Source: Tethya wilhelma (Eukaryota; Porifera; Demospongiae; Tethyida; Tethyidae). From it: a DNA stretch of 64,000 bases. The notes below the pieces were generated by a model, which searched no databases, was not told the DNA's origin, and saw nothing but the letters and a program-made list of their open reading frames with translations. This document shows positions 23,147-35,596 of the stretch, piece after piece; position 1 is the stretch's first letter, and every line of letters starts with the position of its first letter. The stretch is from the NCBI GenBank assembly GCA_964030475.1, contig CAXIPT010000004.1, positions 6,400,750 to 6,464,749 on the forward strand, read 5' to 3'. The translations under genes were made by a program, and so were the position numbers.

Positions 23147-24973
23147 CTCTCGAGTAGCTAATTTGTGTTTCAAAGCCTCAATTTCATCACTTTGCATTTT
23201 CAAAACTTTGGCTTGTTCTTCAACACTGGAAGTCTGTTTCTGTAAAATGTATGGCATATGCATGCATGCATGCATATATGGCTGCATGTGATCATGATTT
23301 AAATGCATGCATTCAGGATTCCAAAATTGTTAAGACCTCAAGTTCTACATTGTATACCTCAAGCGCAGTGTGGAGAGCCTGGACTTCCTCAAGTTTTTCT
23401 TTTAGTAAGTCAGATTGCTGACGAGTTTCTGTTTCCTTCTCCTCAAGAATATCTGCCTTTGTCTTCCACAGACTCTCAGCTCCAACCAGTTGCTCCTACA
23501 TTATAATTTTACAATAATTATATAATATTTGAGGCACACAAGCATGATACCTTAAGAAGTTTCACTTCTTTAGATTTAGCTTCCAAAGATTCCTTCAATA
23601 TTATTTCAATGTTCTTCTCACTAAGATCTTTCAATTCTTGTGTTGTTTTAATCAGTGCCTGCTGTTGTTGATTCTCCTGCTCTTTGAAAGCTATCAGATC
23701 ATCTTTTACTTTGCACAGATTTTCTAACTTTTTCACCTGATCAATGGCAGGAAAAAAATAAAATATATAATTCAATTCGATCATGCAGGCATGGTCTATA
23801 ATTATACTTAATATAGTATATAGCAATACTTACATTTTTCATTGTGATCATCATTATTAATTACAACTCACTTCTGCACTTGAGATTTGGTAGGGTTTTT
23901 CCTCCATTTTAGCGTTTAATTCCTCAATTGTCTCGAGCAACTTTAGTTTGCTCATTTCACCATAAGGATCAGGATTCTTCAACTGTATCCTCTCAAGATC
24001 ACTTCTGATATCATCAGCAGTTGGTCGTTCACATGGATTGTTACTTAGGCACCTGTTAATGAGACCTTTGATTGAAGGATCATTTTGAAACATTGAGATG
24101 AGTTTATCAATAAAGTTACTTCGACGTTCTACTTCCGTTTGAGGCTTCAGTGCTTTTGTCTCAGGATCAAAGATGGTTGCAGCTGAGGGTTTCGGGAATT
24201 CTTCAGTGAAAGTGTAGAGAGAGAGAACACCGAAGGAGAAAGAGTCAATCGAGGCGTCGTACTCTGGTTGGTGATCGAGAGCTTCAGGAGGAAGGTAGAC
24301 AGTCGTACCTGGAGCTGTTGTGAGAGTAACAGCAACCTTTTGGGGATTGATGATACGAGAATTTCCGAAATCCGCAATCTTAGTGACCATGCTTGAAGTG
24401 AGAAGGACATTTCGAGCTGTAAGATCTCGATGAACAACAGGTGGTGTCATGGAATGAAGGTAAGACAACCCTCGAGCTACGTCCTGTAAGATGGAGAGCT
24501 TCATTGGCAGAGAGAGAGTGATGGATTTGTTCTCAAGAAGGTTGTCCAGATTGTCTGGAAGGTACTCCATGAGAAGAACAGGCAGCTTGGAATCAGGAAA
24601 ATTGGTTACACCAAGAAATTGGACAATGTTGGGATGACGAAGGTTGCACATGAGCTTCACTTCAGAAATAAACTGGCTTCTAACATTACTGGCCTCTGTT
24701 TCAACTAAGGTGTCATGTATTTTCTTTCCAGCACATTTGACTCCCTTGATGAACAATAGTTCAACTGCTCCATACGAACCAGTGCCCAAGACCTTTGGAG
24801 GATTAGGGCGGTCTATACTGTCTATGAAATAGGGAACTAAATCCCTCTCTTTGACTTTAGAATCTGTTATTAAATAAAATAAGTGTAAAAGGTACATGGC
24901 TGTATGTGTTACTGATAGTGAAAAGAACTGACTCAGTAGATTTGCATGACTGAATTACATTACCTTTTTCCAT
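23147..24973 (-). CDS. TKL-type protein kinase C with coiled coil (3' incomplete)
   Basis: Exons 24973-24964 (MEK), 24863-23872 (kinase), 23736-23551, 23495-23358 and 23239-23147 (coiled coil) join in phase to at least 473 residues. The kinase keeps [26 protein letters not shown] and PPEAL. Coiled-coil exons match those of gene B almost residue for residue ([38 protein letters not shown]), and the first carries eight extra residues (NIEIILKE). In gene B the following exons lead to the Rho GTPase; here the sequence runs into non-coding DNA and the N at 22370, so whether kinase C also ended in a GTPase cannot be judged. It starts 217 bases from C2CD5 on the other strand. Confidence 0.82.
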
Positions 24974-25190
24974 GAATCACTCAGGCTGTCTCTATTCTTA
25001 ATGCAGTATATTAGCTATTATGATCACTAGCACTTGGATAGGAAAAACTGACTCTCATAGTCAAGCTAACAATAGACGGTGACCTTCACATTTTGTACTG
25101 CGTAATCGCGCACGCGCAACAGGATTTTTGGACGACCAATGCCTATCTGAATTTATTTTTGTGCTTGAATAGTACCGCTTCAAGTTCAGG
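24974..25190. promoter_or_regulatory. divergent promoter shared by kinase C and C2CD5
   Basis: 217 bases between opposite start codons. A GC-rich core (cgcgcacgcgcaacaggat) is followed by ggacgaccaatgcc, containing a CCAAT box. The homologous region at 49930-50473 has the same order (gcgcgcgcagcaggat, then gacgaccagtaccgatctga), which supports a conserved bidirectional promoter. Confidence 0.6.
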
Positions 25191-25612
25191 ATGCCTGGTA
25201 TTGTCCAAGTGAAGGTTGTTTCTGCTCGGGACCTTCCTATCATGGACAGGAGCAGCGAACTCACTGACGCATTCGTAGAGGTTGGTAAATAGAAAAGTTT
25301 AAGTGTACTTCTATATAATGCCCACCTTGATGCATGCAGCAAGAAGCTCCAACTTTTCTTTTTACCCTTTTAAATCGTCTATGTAATCCTTTTATAGTTT
25401 GTATCTACTGCATGTTACTTTATTTGAGTATTTGCAAGCTAAGCCAATATCAATTATACTCCACTCTCCAGTTTTCTTGAGTTCACTAGTCAGTCAATCT
25501 TTTCTTCAATCTTTTTCCTTTGCAGTTGAAGTTGGGGCAGACATTCCACAAGACAGAGGTGTGTCCTAAGACCCTCAATCCAGTCTGGGACTCTCCTTGG
25601 TTCAAATTCAAC
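25191..25612 (+). CDS. C2CD5: C2CD5 5' fragment, copy i (exons 1-2)
   Basis: Exons 25191-25280 (MPGIVQVKVVSARDLPIMDR...) and 25526-25612 (LKLGQTFHKTEVCPKTLNPV...) encode the first 59 residues of the N-terminal C2 domain. C2CD5 (CDP138) is a C2-domain protein known in mammals as an Akt substrate involved in GLUT4 vesicle fusion. The exon 2 donor is followed 18 bases later by the N at 25631, after which the sequence is unrelated. The rest of this copy is missing, so this is an assembly-truncated gene start. Confidence 0.85.
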
Positions 25613-25631
25613 GTGAGTGAGTTAACTGTAN

Positions 25632-26323
25632 CTCAGTTAGCCTAGCTATTAACTTAATTTGAAAGTATTATGTTTAATGGCAAGATATGCCTGGCAGCCA
25701 GTTTACATGCAAATTAGTAGCAGCATAGACTCTACCGCTGATAAATTAATCAGAAAACTCACACACTCTGAAGGTTGCATGAACCATTTTATATGTACCA
25801 CTGCCATGGTTGCTCATGAAAACACACGGGTTACAGGTCTGGAGTCATCATGTTACCATGAGAGGCTATGACGTAGGATCAACTCTATAGCACTTGCTCC
25901 GTCCATACCAATGTTGAACAAAGAAAAAGATACATATCTCAGGCTATGCACCCCGTGCTTAAAAACAAACACTAAGCATTATGGTGGGGGTGGTTTAGAT
26001 GTATAACTGTTGTGCAAACTGCAATGCTGTTGACAGATACCATGCAGTACTATAGCCTAAGACACATGAAATACATACTGTATTATAAGTCATAATGTCG
26101 CTCAGGCTCGCCCCAATGTATCAATTTATCAATGTCATGCATTTTCCTAGTTATGATATATGTACAGGTACTGTATATACAATGACTAATACCAGCCTTA
26201 GTATTACATGTTATATCATGTATTACTAATCTCGGTCAATAAATGCCATGCATCCCTCGTGCCCGTGATATAAGTAATTTACATCCCCAGGCATTTTTAC
26301 CAAACATGAGGCGGAGCTGCTTT
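25632..26323. repeat. non-coding segment with diverged inverted copy at about 43390-43895
   Basis: No exon is seen. The segment ctcagttagcctagctatta... recurs on the opposite strand at about 43390-43895 with substitutions and small indels. It is bounded by N at 25631 and 26324. Confidence 0.7.
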
Positions 26324-26324
26324 N

Positions 26325-29156
26325 GGAGAGAGAGAGAGAGAGAGAGAGAGACTTTATTTTGTGATAAAAATTTCAAAAAAATAAGCAGTGTAGGAATGGG
26401 CAGTGCTGTAAAAAGTATTGGAACAAGGAATGGACTCAATTTCGGCACATGACTACTTCATTTTCATTTTGATCTCTCTAGTTAATAATAATTATTATTA
26501 CCTAATTGTAGCTAATTGTTGTAAATGGTTCAAAGATTGATCTGTACTTGAATAGCTTATCAGTATTGCATTTTATCACATGATATAATGGTTCAAATTC
26601 CTGCCAATTTTATCACTTGGCTAAAAAGTGGAATAAAGTATTGCAGTCAGGACTAGATTACTGGCCAAGACTTGGGCACAAAAAATGTGCCGAAATTGAG
26701 ACCATTCCTTGTTCCAATACTTTTTACAGCACTGCCCATTCCTACACTGCTTATTTTTTTTGAAATTTTTACTACTTGTTCATTCACTTTTTTCAACACT
26801 ATGGTGAGGAGACCATCAGAGACTGGTTAGTCCTTACAAAAAGCTTGAGTTATCTGAGTAGCAGCTATTGTCTGCTAGAGCAGCTAATGCGCATGCGTAT
26901 TAAATGCCACGTGGATAATCAATGACCTTTGAACTCTACCTACAAATGGCTACATTGAAGTACATGAATTTATACTCTCAGTTTCAAAGCTTTCTAGTTT
27001 TTGTTTAGGTTTTTGTGATGTAAACGAGTGTCAAAGAATGTACTACCTATGAAAAGGAGTTACTTTGTGCTGTCAAAGTTGGCTCAACACATTCTGGTTT
27101 TCTGGAAATGCTTTTCAAGTAAGTCAGTTAGAAAGTACGTACGTACGTACGTTAGGAGAACAAAAATAACACTGTTGTGGCTTCCCACTAGCTCTCTCTA
27201 CGAGTACTGAGGAAAGTTTCTGTGAGTTTTAGGCCTTGCATGCGATTGGTAATCTGCCAGGTAGAGCCTCTGAGCAAGTTTGAAGGCTTAATTTTGTTTG
27301 ACTAGATTTTTACGGACCAACATTTTGTATTGGGTCTATGGGACAGTCGACCCATTCCTATTATACGTACTACCGTACGCATGATAGTCATATCAATTAG
27401 ATCATCATCAGTATACTACCGAGTAATGTTCACTGATGTACAGAGGTCGAAATTTTTTAGAGTGCAAGGTCAAAATGTCAGTACAAATGTCATTTGTGTG
27501 GTCATTTTACTAAAGAGCAGGGCCATTTAAGCTGACCACATTTATAGCACTAGTGTTTACAGAGAGACACAAGGGTAGGGCCTGCTTCTGCTTACTACAA
27601 GTGGCTGTTACAAACCATGAACCACAATGTGAATTTTAGTGACGACAATAATTATTTTTATGGGCTAGTTTTTTTGTCTGGACAAAGTGTCCGTGCATAA
27701 GCTGTTTTGAGAGGTCAATTTGATTAAATGCATGGAAAATGACCGATGACCGATGACCGACTGTTATTTCGAGCTCTGGATGTAGACCTTATAATTGTGC
27801 AATTGACGTCAGTTACTACATACACAGTATTGCACCATGCATAGAATAATGTAATATATACTACCAAACTATGTTAGGTTGTCATGTACCACTTTAGTAC
27901 ACTACCGTAGTGTGTTAACACGTGTAAAAGAAAATGCTATAAACACGTGTACGATGTATTCCAATTGTTCCTATTACATTGTGTGATATTGTCATGTATA
28001 TATCAATTAGGTTGTCATCAGTATGTACTACCAAATTATGTATGCACAATTGACGTCAGTTACTACATGCATAGTATTGCACTAGCTACATGTATATAAT
28101 TTATAGTACTACATTTTTTTTTACATAATTAATTATTATATATAAGGACAGAGCTGTTCACCCATCGAGCAGATCGTGAGAAGAGGTTGATATTGTGTTC
28201 TTTTTGGAGTTGTGTTCTTTGAAAATAAACAAACAAATCATGGCATTGGTATGTTAGCTTGACAAATTAGACCACGTGTAATTATAAGATTGTATCACTA
28301 TCTCACCTGACATAAGTCTCACGATAGTTTAATAATTTTTATTGTGCTATCTATGCCGGGAGAAAAAACTATTTGGGTTGTCACTGCGTATATCAATCAT
28401 GTGTGGATTATGATTAATAATTTGAATCATTATATAATGCAGGGTGCTACAGTTGATGAGGAAGTTACAACTATAGGTCAAGAACTATTAGTGGATGATA
28501 AGTACAGTTGGGTTACCTTTGAGATCAGTGAAGACAAAAACCATGTCAAGTTGAGTAAAAAAAGCCAAGAAAACACCAGCTATCTCCCATATGCCGACGC
28601 CAAGCAAGCCTGGGACACATTCGTAAACAATGAGCTCCCAGATAAAGAGCCCCGTTTTGCTCTTTATGCAATCAAAGTCGACCTAGGCAGCAGTAAGAAA
28701 GCTGTTAATGTCTTTATAAGCTGGTAAGTATTTTGAAGTTTACAACTGCTACACCTGATTGTTTAATTGTATTGAATCATCTTCACGTACTAATTATAAG
28801 CAAGTTTTGACCGGAAATGAAATAGTTGTGTGCCAAAGCTGAGACATGCCAGCATTGCCACACACTGCATGCTTATTTTAATGAATTTCTTTACTAATTT
28901 AGATTTATAATATCAGGAGTTTATGAGCACTGCGAATCAGCGGGAGGGAGCATCTAACTAGAGGGTGTATAGTGTTTCACGTTTCATAAAGTGCCAATAC
29001 TATAATTATAAACTACCTTAATTGTAAGTAAGGTGTAGGGCCTTTCCCACTTTTTAGCAGACATGTAGTTAGATCAGAGATTGTCATGATACCAACACTC
29101 ATTACCACTTAAAGTACATGCCGCAGCCCAGTACTAGAGCCTACCTAAGGCTGCCT
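26325..29156 (+). repeat. left arm of a 2.83-kb inverted repeat with no differences seen
   Basis: Every stretch I compared is identical to the reverse complement of 39475-42306 (position x pairs with 68631 minus x), including MITEs and ADF/cofilin exons 1-2. The left arm starts just after the N at 26324 and the right arm starts just after the N at 39474. Confidence 0.9.
28145..28239 (+). promoter_or_regulatory. conserved ADF/cofilin promoter and 5' UTR block
   Basis: The block ggacagagctgttcacccat ... gaaaataaacaaacaaatc directly precedes the ATG. It recurs upstream of the other three ADF/cofilin copies (about 40392-40486, 44278-44355, 47238-47325), even where the gene has decayed. Confidence 0.6.
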
Positions 29157-30934
29157 TATTGGGGCGAGCATGAGCGAGGCCCACATGCATATACGTAACA
29201 TGGCAATCGAATCTATGCACTTCCGTCTGTGTGATGTCTGTACGCATATTGCGTAAATAACACTTCCTGTTCTAATTTTGTAAATTAGGTAACAAAACTT
29301 TTGTACAATGTATGACGTCACATAGTTGTAGGTGGAGCTAGCTAGCTCTCAGGATCCGCGGAGCGCTTGAGCTAGCTAACTGTATACATGTATAGCTAGC
29401 GCATGTACGCAGCATAGAACAGCATAGCTTTGTGAACTAAAATGAAAAGACTGCGAGATCTAGGCAAAAAGGTTAGAAAAACAAAGAAGAAATAGATTAT
29501 TGACTTACACGATACGTGAATACTCACACATGCTCATGCATAGATATTAAACACTAGGCAATAAACACTGAGGCAGAGAGAAAGCAGAGTAGCAGGTAGC
29601 ATCAATGAGGCAAATCAGACAAGAAAAGGCATGCTCAACAGCAAAGTGAAAAAAGCAAGAAGAGAGAACACCAAGATTGCCAAGAGACAGTGACTCGGCA
29701 CTGACTATATAGCATACATGATCATCATGCAGCTAACCACACAGCCGCTGAAGACAAAGCACCATTTCATCAAGTTGTCAACTATATCATACAATCAGAA
29801 ACAAATGATCAACCTGAATATTCACTCTTGCAATCCACACTTAATATGCAAGCACTGATACCAAACACACACTCACGCTCGCCCCCAAAATGTCGTAGGC
29901 ATTTGCTAGTATAGTAGTTTTACTACAGTATTTTATGAAATGTGATTAACCCTTGGTGCGCGCATGCGCAGCAAGGGCTACGGTAGTCGTTTTGTATGTC
30001 TGTCTGTCTGACAGATTTTTTCTGCACTCTATATCTCAAGAACGGAAGGCCCAGTCTTCAAGAGCAGCATACTAAGGTAAAATAATCGATATTATCTAAA
30101 AAAATTACACGTAGCATTCAACAAAATCTTGTAGTTCCTGAGATCTGAGGCTTTCAGCCTCTCTGAGCGCTAAGCTTTGAGGCCACACCTGCTAATCACG
30201 CCCATTTCTTAGTGTGCGTTATTTAGAGGATGCCCAGTTTCACTTGGCAGAAGCATGCAGAAGGAGTTGAGGGGCTACTTTGTAGGTAAACTTTAGCAAG
30301 AAATAAAACTATACTCTTATTAATCATGCTGTTTTGCATATTATAAGCCCATGTTTTGAATCTAAGGCATGACAGAGGTGATGATAGACTGATGAATCAC
30401 CGAGTCATGTCATGTGAACTTGCCAGCTAGTACAGTGCTAGTACTCTGACTATATCTTTGCAGTTAATATATAAATGATCAGATCATTGTTAATGACCAA
30501 TATTCTCTGTGTAGCCGGTCAGTCTGCGGCCAGTGCCATGCAGCCTCCCGGTCCGCCGGGGCATCACAGTTATAATATAACTGTAGCTAATATCCTCTGC
30601 TGGGCCCACTGTTCATCGTACTGGTAGCTAGATTGTCATGGGTGACAATGTATTGTATTGGTAGGGCACCAAGGGTTAAGCACCTTGGTGCCTTCATTTC
30701 AATAGTAAGCGGCTCCAACCCACTGCTTTGCAGCGCTCATAAGTTCCTGATAGTATTAAAGTTGTAATAATACATATATACTGTAGGGTCCCAGAGGCTT
30801 CTTCGGCGTGGGAAAAAAGGTCCTACGCAGTAACAGAGAATGGTGTTGAGAAGATTTTCTCGAAGTTCAATAAAAAAGTTACGCCGGATAATAAAGATGA
30901 ACTATATGCAGCATTTGCTAAACTGGTGGGTTGA
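28240..30934 (+). CDS. ADF/cofilin-homology protein, copy I
   Basis: Exons 28240-28248 (MAL), 28443-28723 and 30787-30934 join in phase to 145 residues, the usual size for a single ADF-H domain. Typical features are the N-terminal G-A-T-V, DAKQAWDTFV, PRFALYAIKVDL, VFISWVPEASSAWEKRSYAV (compare FI-W-P in cofilins) and the C-terminal helix region. ADF/cofilins bind and sever actin filaments. Intron 2 is 2 kb and holds a TTAA-flanked MITE. Exons 1-2 lie within the left arm of the large inverted repeat; exon 3 lies outside it. The protein is divergent, so coactosin- or twinfilin-like roles cannot be excluded. Confidence 0.8.
29946..30679. mobile_element. piggyBac-like MITE with TTAA target site
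   Basis: TTAACCCTTGGTGC at the left end (29946) and its exact inverse GCACCAAGGGTTAA at the right end (30679). TTAA at both ends fits a target-site duplication of the piggyBac type, leaving terminal inverted repeats CCCTTGGTGC. The interior (726 bases) has no transposase frame. Confidence 0.75.
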
Positions 30935-33000
30935 TGTGTTACAGTGTGGGAGACAACTGCAAACTGCATTGAGCCTTAATTATCATGTCATAGTATAACT
31001 AATGTATAATAATTAGCATAATTGTGTGTTTTCATTAGTAACAGTATATTATATCACACTATACCGTATGATAATGATTAACTGGCATGGTATATATACA
31101 CACAAACTCAAAATTAATGTGATTTGTAGAATTATGAAAAAATTAGAACAATTAAATAAGTAAAAAAATGTAATGAGACACAGATCTGGAAGGGCTTAAT
31201 CGTAAGAAAAAGCAAACAAGATGGAATGGCTGTTAGAGTGTGTAAGAAATTCTTCCTGCATGTGGGCAAAATGAGGGACTCAACATGGAAAGAGAGTGTT
31301 ACATGCAGCCCATACAGCTAGGAAGAACCTTGCACACACTCTTAGACTAACAGCCATTCCATCTGTTTGCTTTCTTTTTACAATTTAAAATTAGCCATTC
31401 ATATACTTGTGACAAAAAGTGTCAAAAATGCACTGACTCAAAGGGGATCATGTACATGTATGCTTCTAGGCTATAATGGGCCATAATCATGTACATGTAC
31501 ACATAATTATTATGTTGTTATGGCAACCTTTTGGTGCAAGAGATATTGCTCTATATATATGGGTGGGAGCTGTAGCTATATGCCTGATGCATGCGGTTGT
31601 TGTGATGGGAGCTGTATATATGCATGACTAGTTAGAAAGACCTACTAGGTTTGCAACAGTGTCATGGAATACCGTAGATCTACTAAAATTTCAAGCCTGC
31701 CTGGATTTGTTCTAATGGATAAGCGAGGTTCAGACAATTGAGGTTCTACTATATAGCCATTTCAACAAAAGCCAACCACGTGGAGGGCATATAATCATAG
31801 ATCTGAGGCAAGTATGTAGTTTTACTCTGGTGTCTTGGCAACAAGTACGTACAATCAGATTGCAACATTCGAGTTTTCACGTGAAAGTCATACTTTCAAT
31901 TGCATGTCTCACGAGACTCAAGAGTACATAAATTATGTCTCAGTGATCGAGAACCAAGCTTTGCGTGAATCGCCTACAACAGAACGTCTCAAAGATTGTA
32001 AAGTAGTGTTTTATACCATATAGCGGGAAATTTTCGTGGGGGAAAATTATTGCGAATTTCGCAGTTTAGCAGCTTTCAGCGAAAATTTCCCCTTACGAAA
32101 TTTGTAAGGTATGTGGTCGTCACGTAATGTTGAGACGCAATCCACGAAAATTTTTCCCATGAATTTCTATTCAAGACTAAAACACAAAAATTTCCCACCA
32201 CGAAAATTTCCCGCTATACGATACCTGAATTGCTTACAAAAGAGTTTTACTAGTGAAAAAGTAGATCGTACTAATTGGGCTATAAAATTAAAGCCAGGAT
32301 AGATTTGGTAAGCAATCAGAGATTGATAATCACAGCACATGACATCCAGTTTCACTGCAGACTCAGTACAACTGCTCAAATGAGACCAGACCCTCTTTCT
32401 CCTTAGAGAAAGGGGTGGGGTCTGGGGATGAGACTAGAGCAATGCAGGTACTAAGACAATTAATTCAGGAAGAAGCACCAGTAGAGGATGCAAGAAGCAG
32501 ATTTGACTTGTTTGCTTGCCTTGTTTGTGGCAGACACCCTGTGGTGCCAAGACACCATATTTTTTTCCCATGTAGACATAAGGGCTAACAGGGAGCCTAA
32601 TTTATACAGACTGCAGTACTACAAAATGCTTGTGGGTTTCAAACTCATGAATATCATTACACACAGCAAAACTACTCAAAAGAGGGTATACTGTACATCT
32701 AACTTGGATTTGACAATGGTCACGTGACCACAATAAACACACACAGTACATGTATACACAATCAGAGCTGACACACAACAAGCAAGTTGCATAATGACGT
32801 ATTCAACCACTCAAAATCAGCTACAGAGAGAAACTGGAACTCAGGATGAAAAAAAAAACATTATTGGGAATTTAGTAACATAGCACTTGTGTTGTAAGAC
32901 TAGTTAATAGTTAAGTCAAACAGAGCCATATTGTAAGGTCAAAAGATTATCAAGGAAGCTGGGCAGCCAGGCTGCTTTTGTAAATCTGCTGAAGCATATT
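30935..33000. other. non-coding stretch with MITEs
   Basis: It holds a palindromic element at about 31195-31385 (gcaaacaagatggaatggct and its inverse; a relative is at 45600-45790), a MITE at 32012-32224 and a weak foldback at 32381-32432 (ccagaccc / gggtctgg). Several blocks recur inverted at 45.0-45.8 kb. No exon is supported. Confidence 0.6.
32012..32224. repeat. palindromic MITE, TATAGCGGGAAATTTTCG family
   Basis: Starts ataccatatagcgggaaatt and ends aatttcccgctatacgatac. A weaker relative is at 34795-34960. Confidence 0.8.
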
Positions 33001-33118
33001 GGTAGAAAAATGGTTTATTAACTTGACGACCTTTACCAAACGCATTTCAATTGGATGCTGTATGGCATAATCATATGTTGCAAGTATATGTAGTTACACT
33101 CTGGTGTCTTAGCAACCA

Positions 33119-33184
<66 letters not shown>
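33119..33184. repeat. (CA)n microsatellite
   Basis: 66 bases of pure CA next to the last recognisable exon of C2CD5 copy ii. The other C2CD5 copies resume after similar CA tracts (48562-48620 and 53401-53413). Confidence 0.95.
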
Positions 33185-33187
<3 letters not shown>

Positions 33188-34119
33188 GAACGTACCCAAC
33201 AACAGAATTCCCACCAACTTCTATAGTCCTAATTAAGCCCGATCTTCCTCTGAAGCTCACCTGAGACACAAAGAACATAAAGACATATTATCACACACAC
33301 ACACACATTCTTGTAAGTGCATGCATACAAAAGTAGCTACAGGCAGTCAGTACAAGTTAGCCACCTGTTTACAAAATAATTTTTTTATACTTTGAGAATG
33401 TGAATATGTGACCACAATGAACAGGGGGAGGTTCATGTGATATCTTTATTCTTAAAGGATAGAAATAGAAAACATTTTGTAGATTTATTCACTAACCAGA
33501 AAGCTTGAAAAACAGTCTCTGTCTAGCTTCATTTGAGGCTCTGGGGGTCCTAATCTTGTCCATCCACTAGGAGGGAAATGAATGAAAGAAGAGGTGTTGT
33601 GTTCATTCATTGGTGCATGTGTACATGTACAGTATCATCATGCAGCTACATGCTCATGTATTCTTAACACTGACTACCTGACANTTCCCACCAACTTCTA
33701 TAGTCCTAATTAAGCCCGATCTTCCTCTGAAGCTCACCTGAGACACAAAGAACATAAAGACATATTATCACACACACACACACATTCTTGTAAGTGCATG
33801 CATACAAAAGTAGCTACAGGCAGTCAGTACAAGTTAGCCACCTGTTTACAAAATAATTTTTTTATACTTTGAGAATGTGAATATGTGACCACAATGAACA
33901 GGGGGAGGTTCATGTGATATCTTTATTCTTAAAGGATAGAAATAGAAAACATTTTGTAGATTTATTGCAACTAACCAGAGAGTTTGAAAAACAGTCTCTG
34001 TCTAGCTTCATTTGAGGCTCTGGGGGTCCTAATCTTGTCCATCCACTGGGAGGGAAATGAATGAAAGAAGAGGTTTTATTTTTCTTCAATTCACTGACAC
34101 AACTATCATGCATGTACAG

Positions 34120-34156
<37 letters not shown>

Positions 34157-35021
34157 GGCGGGGGGAGTACTGCATTCTAAACTGATGACTACCTGATATT
34201 CTGGGTCGTCATTGACAACCAATTCTTCAACAAATCCGTGGATTGCCTGCACTGTGAAACCAGCTGGAACCACAGAACCTAGAGAGAGAGATTGAAAGAC
34301 ACACAAAGAACATCGTAACATTTTAGCCAACACAGCTTTAGAATAACTTCGAAAGCTGTAACTAAACACCATAATATGTGTGAGTAAAGTGTGTACAGTT
34401 GTAAGCTTACTTGAGAAGAACATTATTTCACACGACGACTGTTTGAAGCGATGTTGATCCTTGATCATGTCCACTTTGACAATGACACGAACCTCTCCCT
34501 GAATACCTAGAGGAACATGAACATGAGACAGATTCTTAAAACTCATGCAGTATTGCACAAATTATTTTCTTTCCTTGAAAAAGCCTGAGCAACTAAGATT
34601 TTTTATTGGCCTAACGTACCGTGAAGGGTATCAAAAATGGGGAACCATCCATCCAGTGTGTTGGAGGAGTGAGGCCCACTGTCAGCCAGTGAGGTGAGAG
34701 AGATGTACACCCTACCTATGGCATCGTGGGCGGTGTAGAGGTCATAGTCCAACAGCCTGCAACAATTACATGTAGGGGGATATCACAATAGGATATATAT
34801 CGTAGATTGGGAAATTTTCGCCATCGTCATGCACACAAGTGGCAAAAATTAAACGCGTAAAAATTAAAAACGTACAGCAATCTTTACCAAATTGGTCGAC
34901 ATGGCGAAAATTAAACATGCGAAAATTTATAGCAGTGGAAACTTCCCAAACTATAGTATTGCACAATAATCGGACATTATTTGTACACAATGTACATGAA
35001 AATCATTGGTAAAAATCTCTA

Positions 35022-35092
35022 TATCTAACTAGGATTTAAGCTGAGGCCTTTCATATTCTAGTCAAACGCTCTTACCACTGAGCTACTAGAAC
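35022..35092 (-). tRNA. tRNA-like sequence (pseudo-tRNA or SINE head)
   Basis: On the minus strand it reads TAGCTCAGTGGTAAGAGC (a D-arm/box A match), an anticodon-like middle, then a degraded T-arm TTAAATCC. There is no clean acceptor pairing. A similar sequence occurs at 57187-57250. Confidence 0.4.
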
Positions 35093-35512
35093 TCATTGGC
35101 TTTACTTACTTGATCTGAAGGGGTTCAGCTTGAAGGTCTTCTTCTTCAACCTATGTAATCATAAATGGAGAGACACTCCTTTCATTATTAGACAAAAAAA
35201 AAAAGCTAAAGTAAGCATGCCCACTCAAACATGCACACATGTGCGCACGCGTGCCCACACACCCACACAAAGTTTTTCCCAAAAGACATGTACTTGCCAT
35301 ACAAGGAATCAAGCAACCACCGTTAACTCACTCACATTGAATTTGAACCAAGGAGAGTCCCAGACCGGATTGAGGGTCTTAGGACACACCTCTGTTTTGT
35401 GAAATGTCTGCCCCAACTTCAACTGCAAAGGAAAAAGATTGAAGAAAAGATTGACTAGCCAGTGAACTCAAGAAAACTGGAGAGTGGAGTATAATTGACA
35501 TTAGCTTAGCCT

Positions 35513-35596
35513 AGTCTGGCGTATCCAGACCCTTTACACACGCGCTAAAACTCTGTAGTTTTAGCGCGCGTGTAAAGGGTCTGGATAGGCCAGACT
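35513..35596. repeat. 84-base foldback, same family as 4627-4710
   Basis: Arms agtctggcgtatccagaccc and the inverse, with a few mismatches around a ctctgta centre. It lies in an intron of C2CD5 copy ii. Confidence 0.85.

Noticed and set aside
27028..27530. Short frames repeated in both arms of the inverted repeat
   Set aside because: They lie inside MITE sequence and have no protein-like composition; repetition is due to the duplicated DNA.
29433..29495. Short basic peptide MKRLRDLGKKVRKTKKK
   Set aside because: 17 codons in non-coding sequence without conservation evidence; likely chance.
31835..32023. 62-residue plus-strand frame starting MATSTYNQIATFEF
   Set aside because: No splice partners or family resemblance; it ends at the tip of a MITE.
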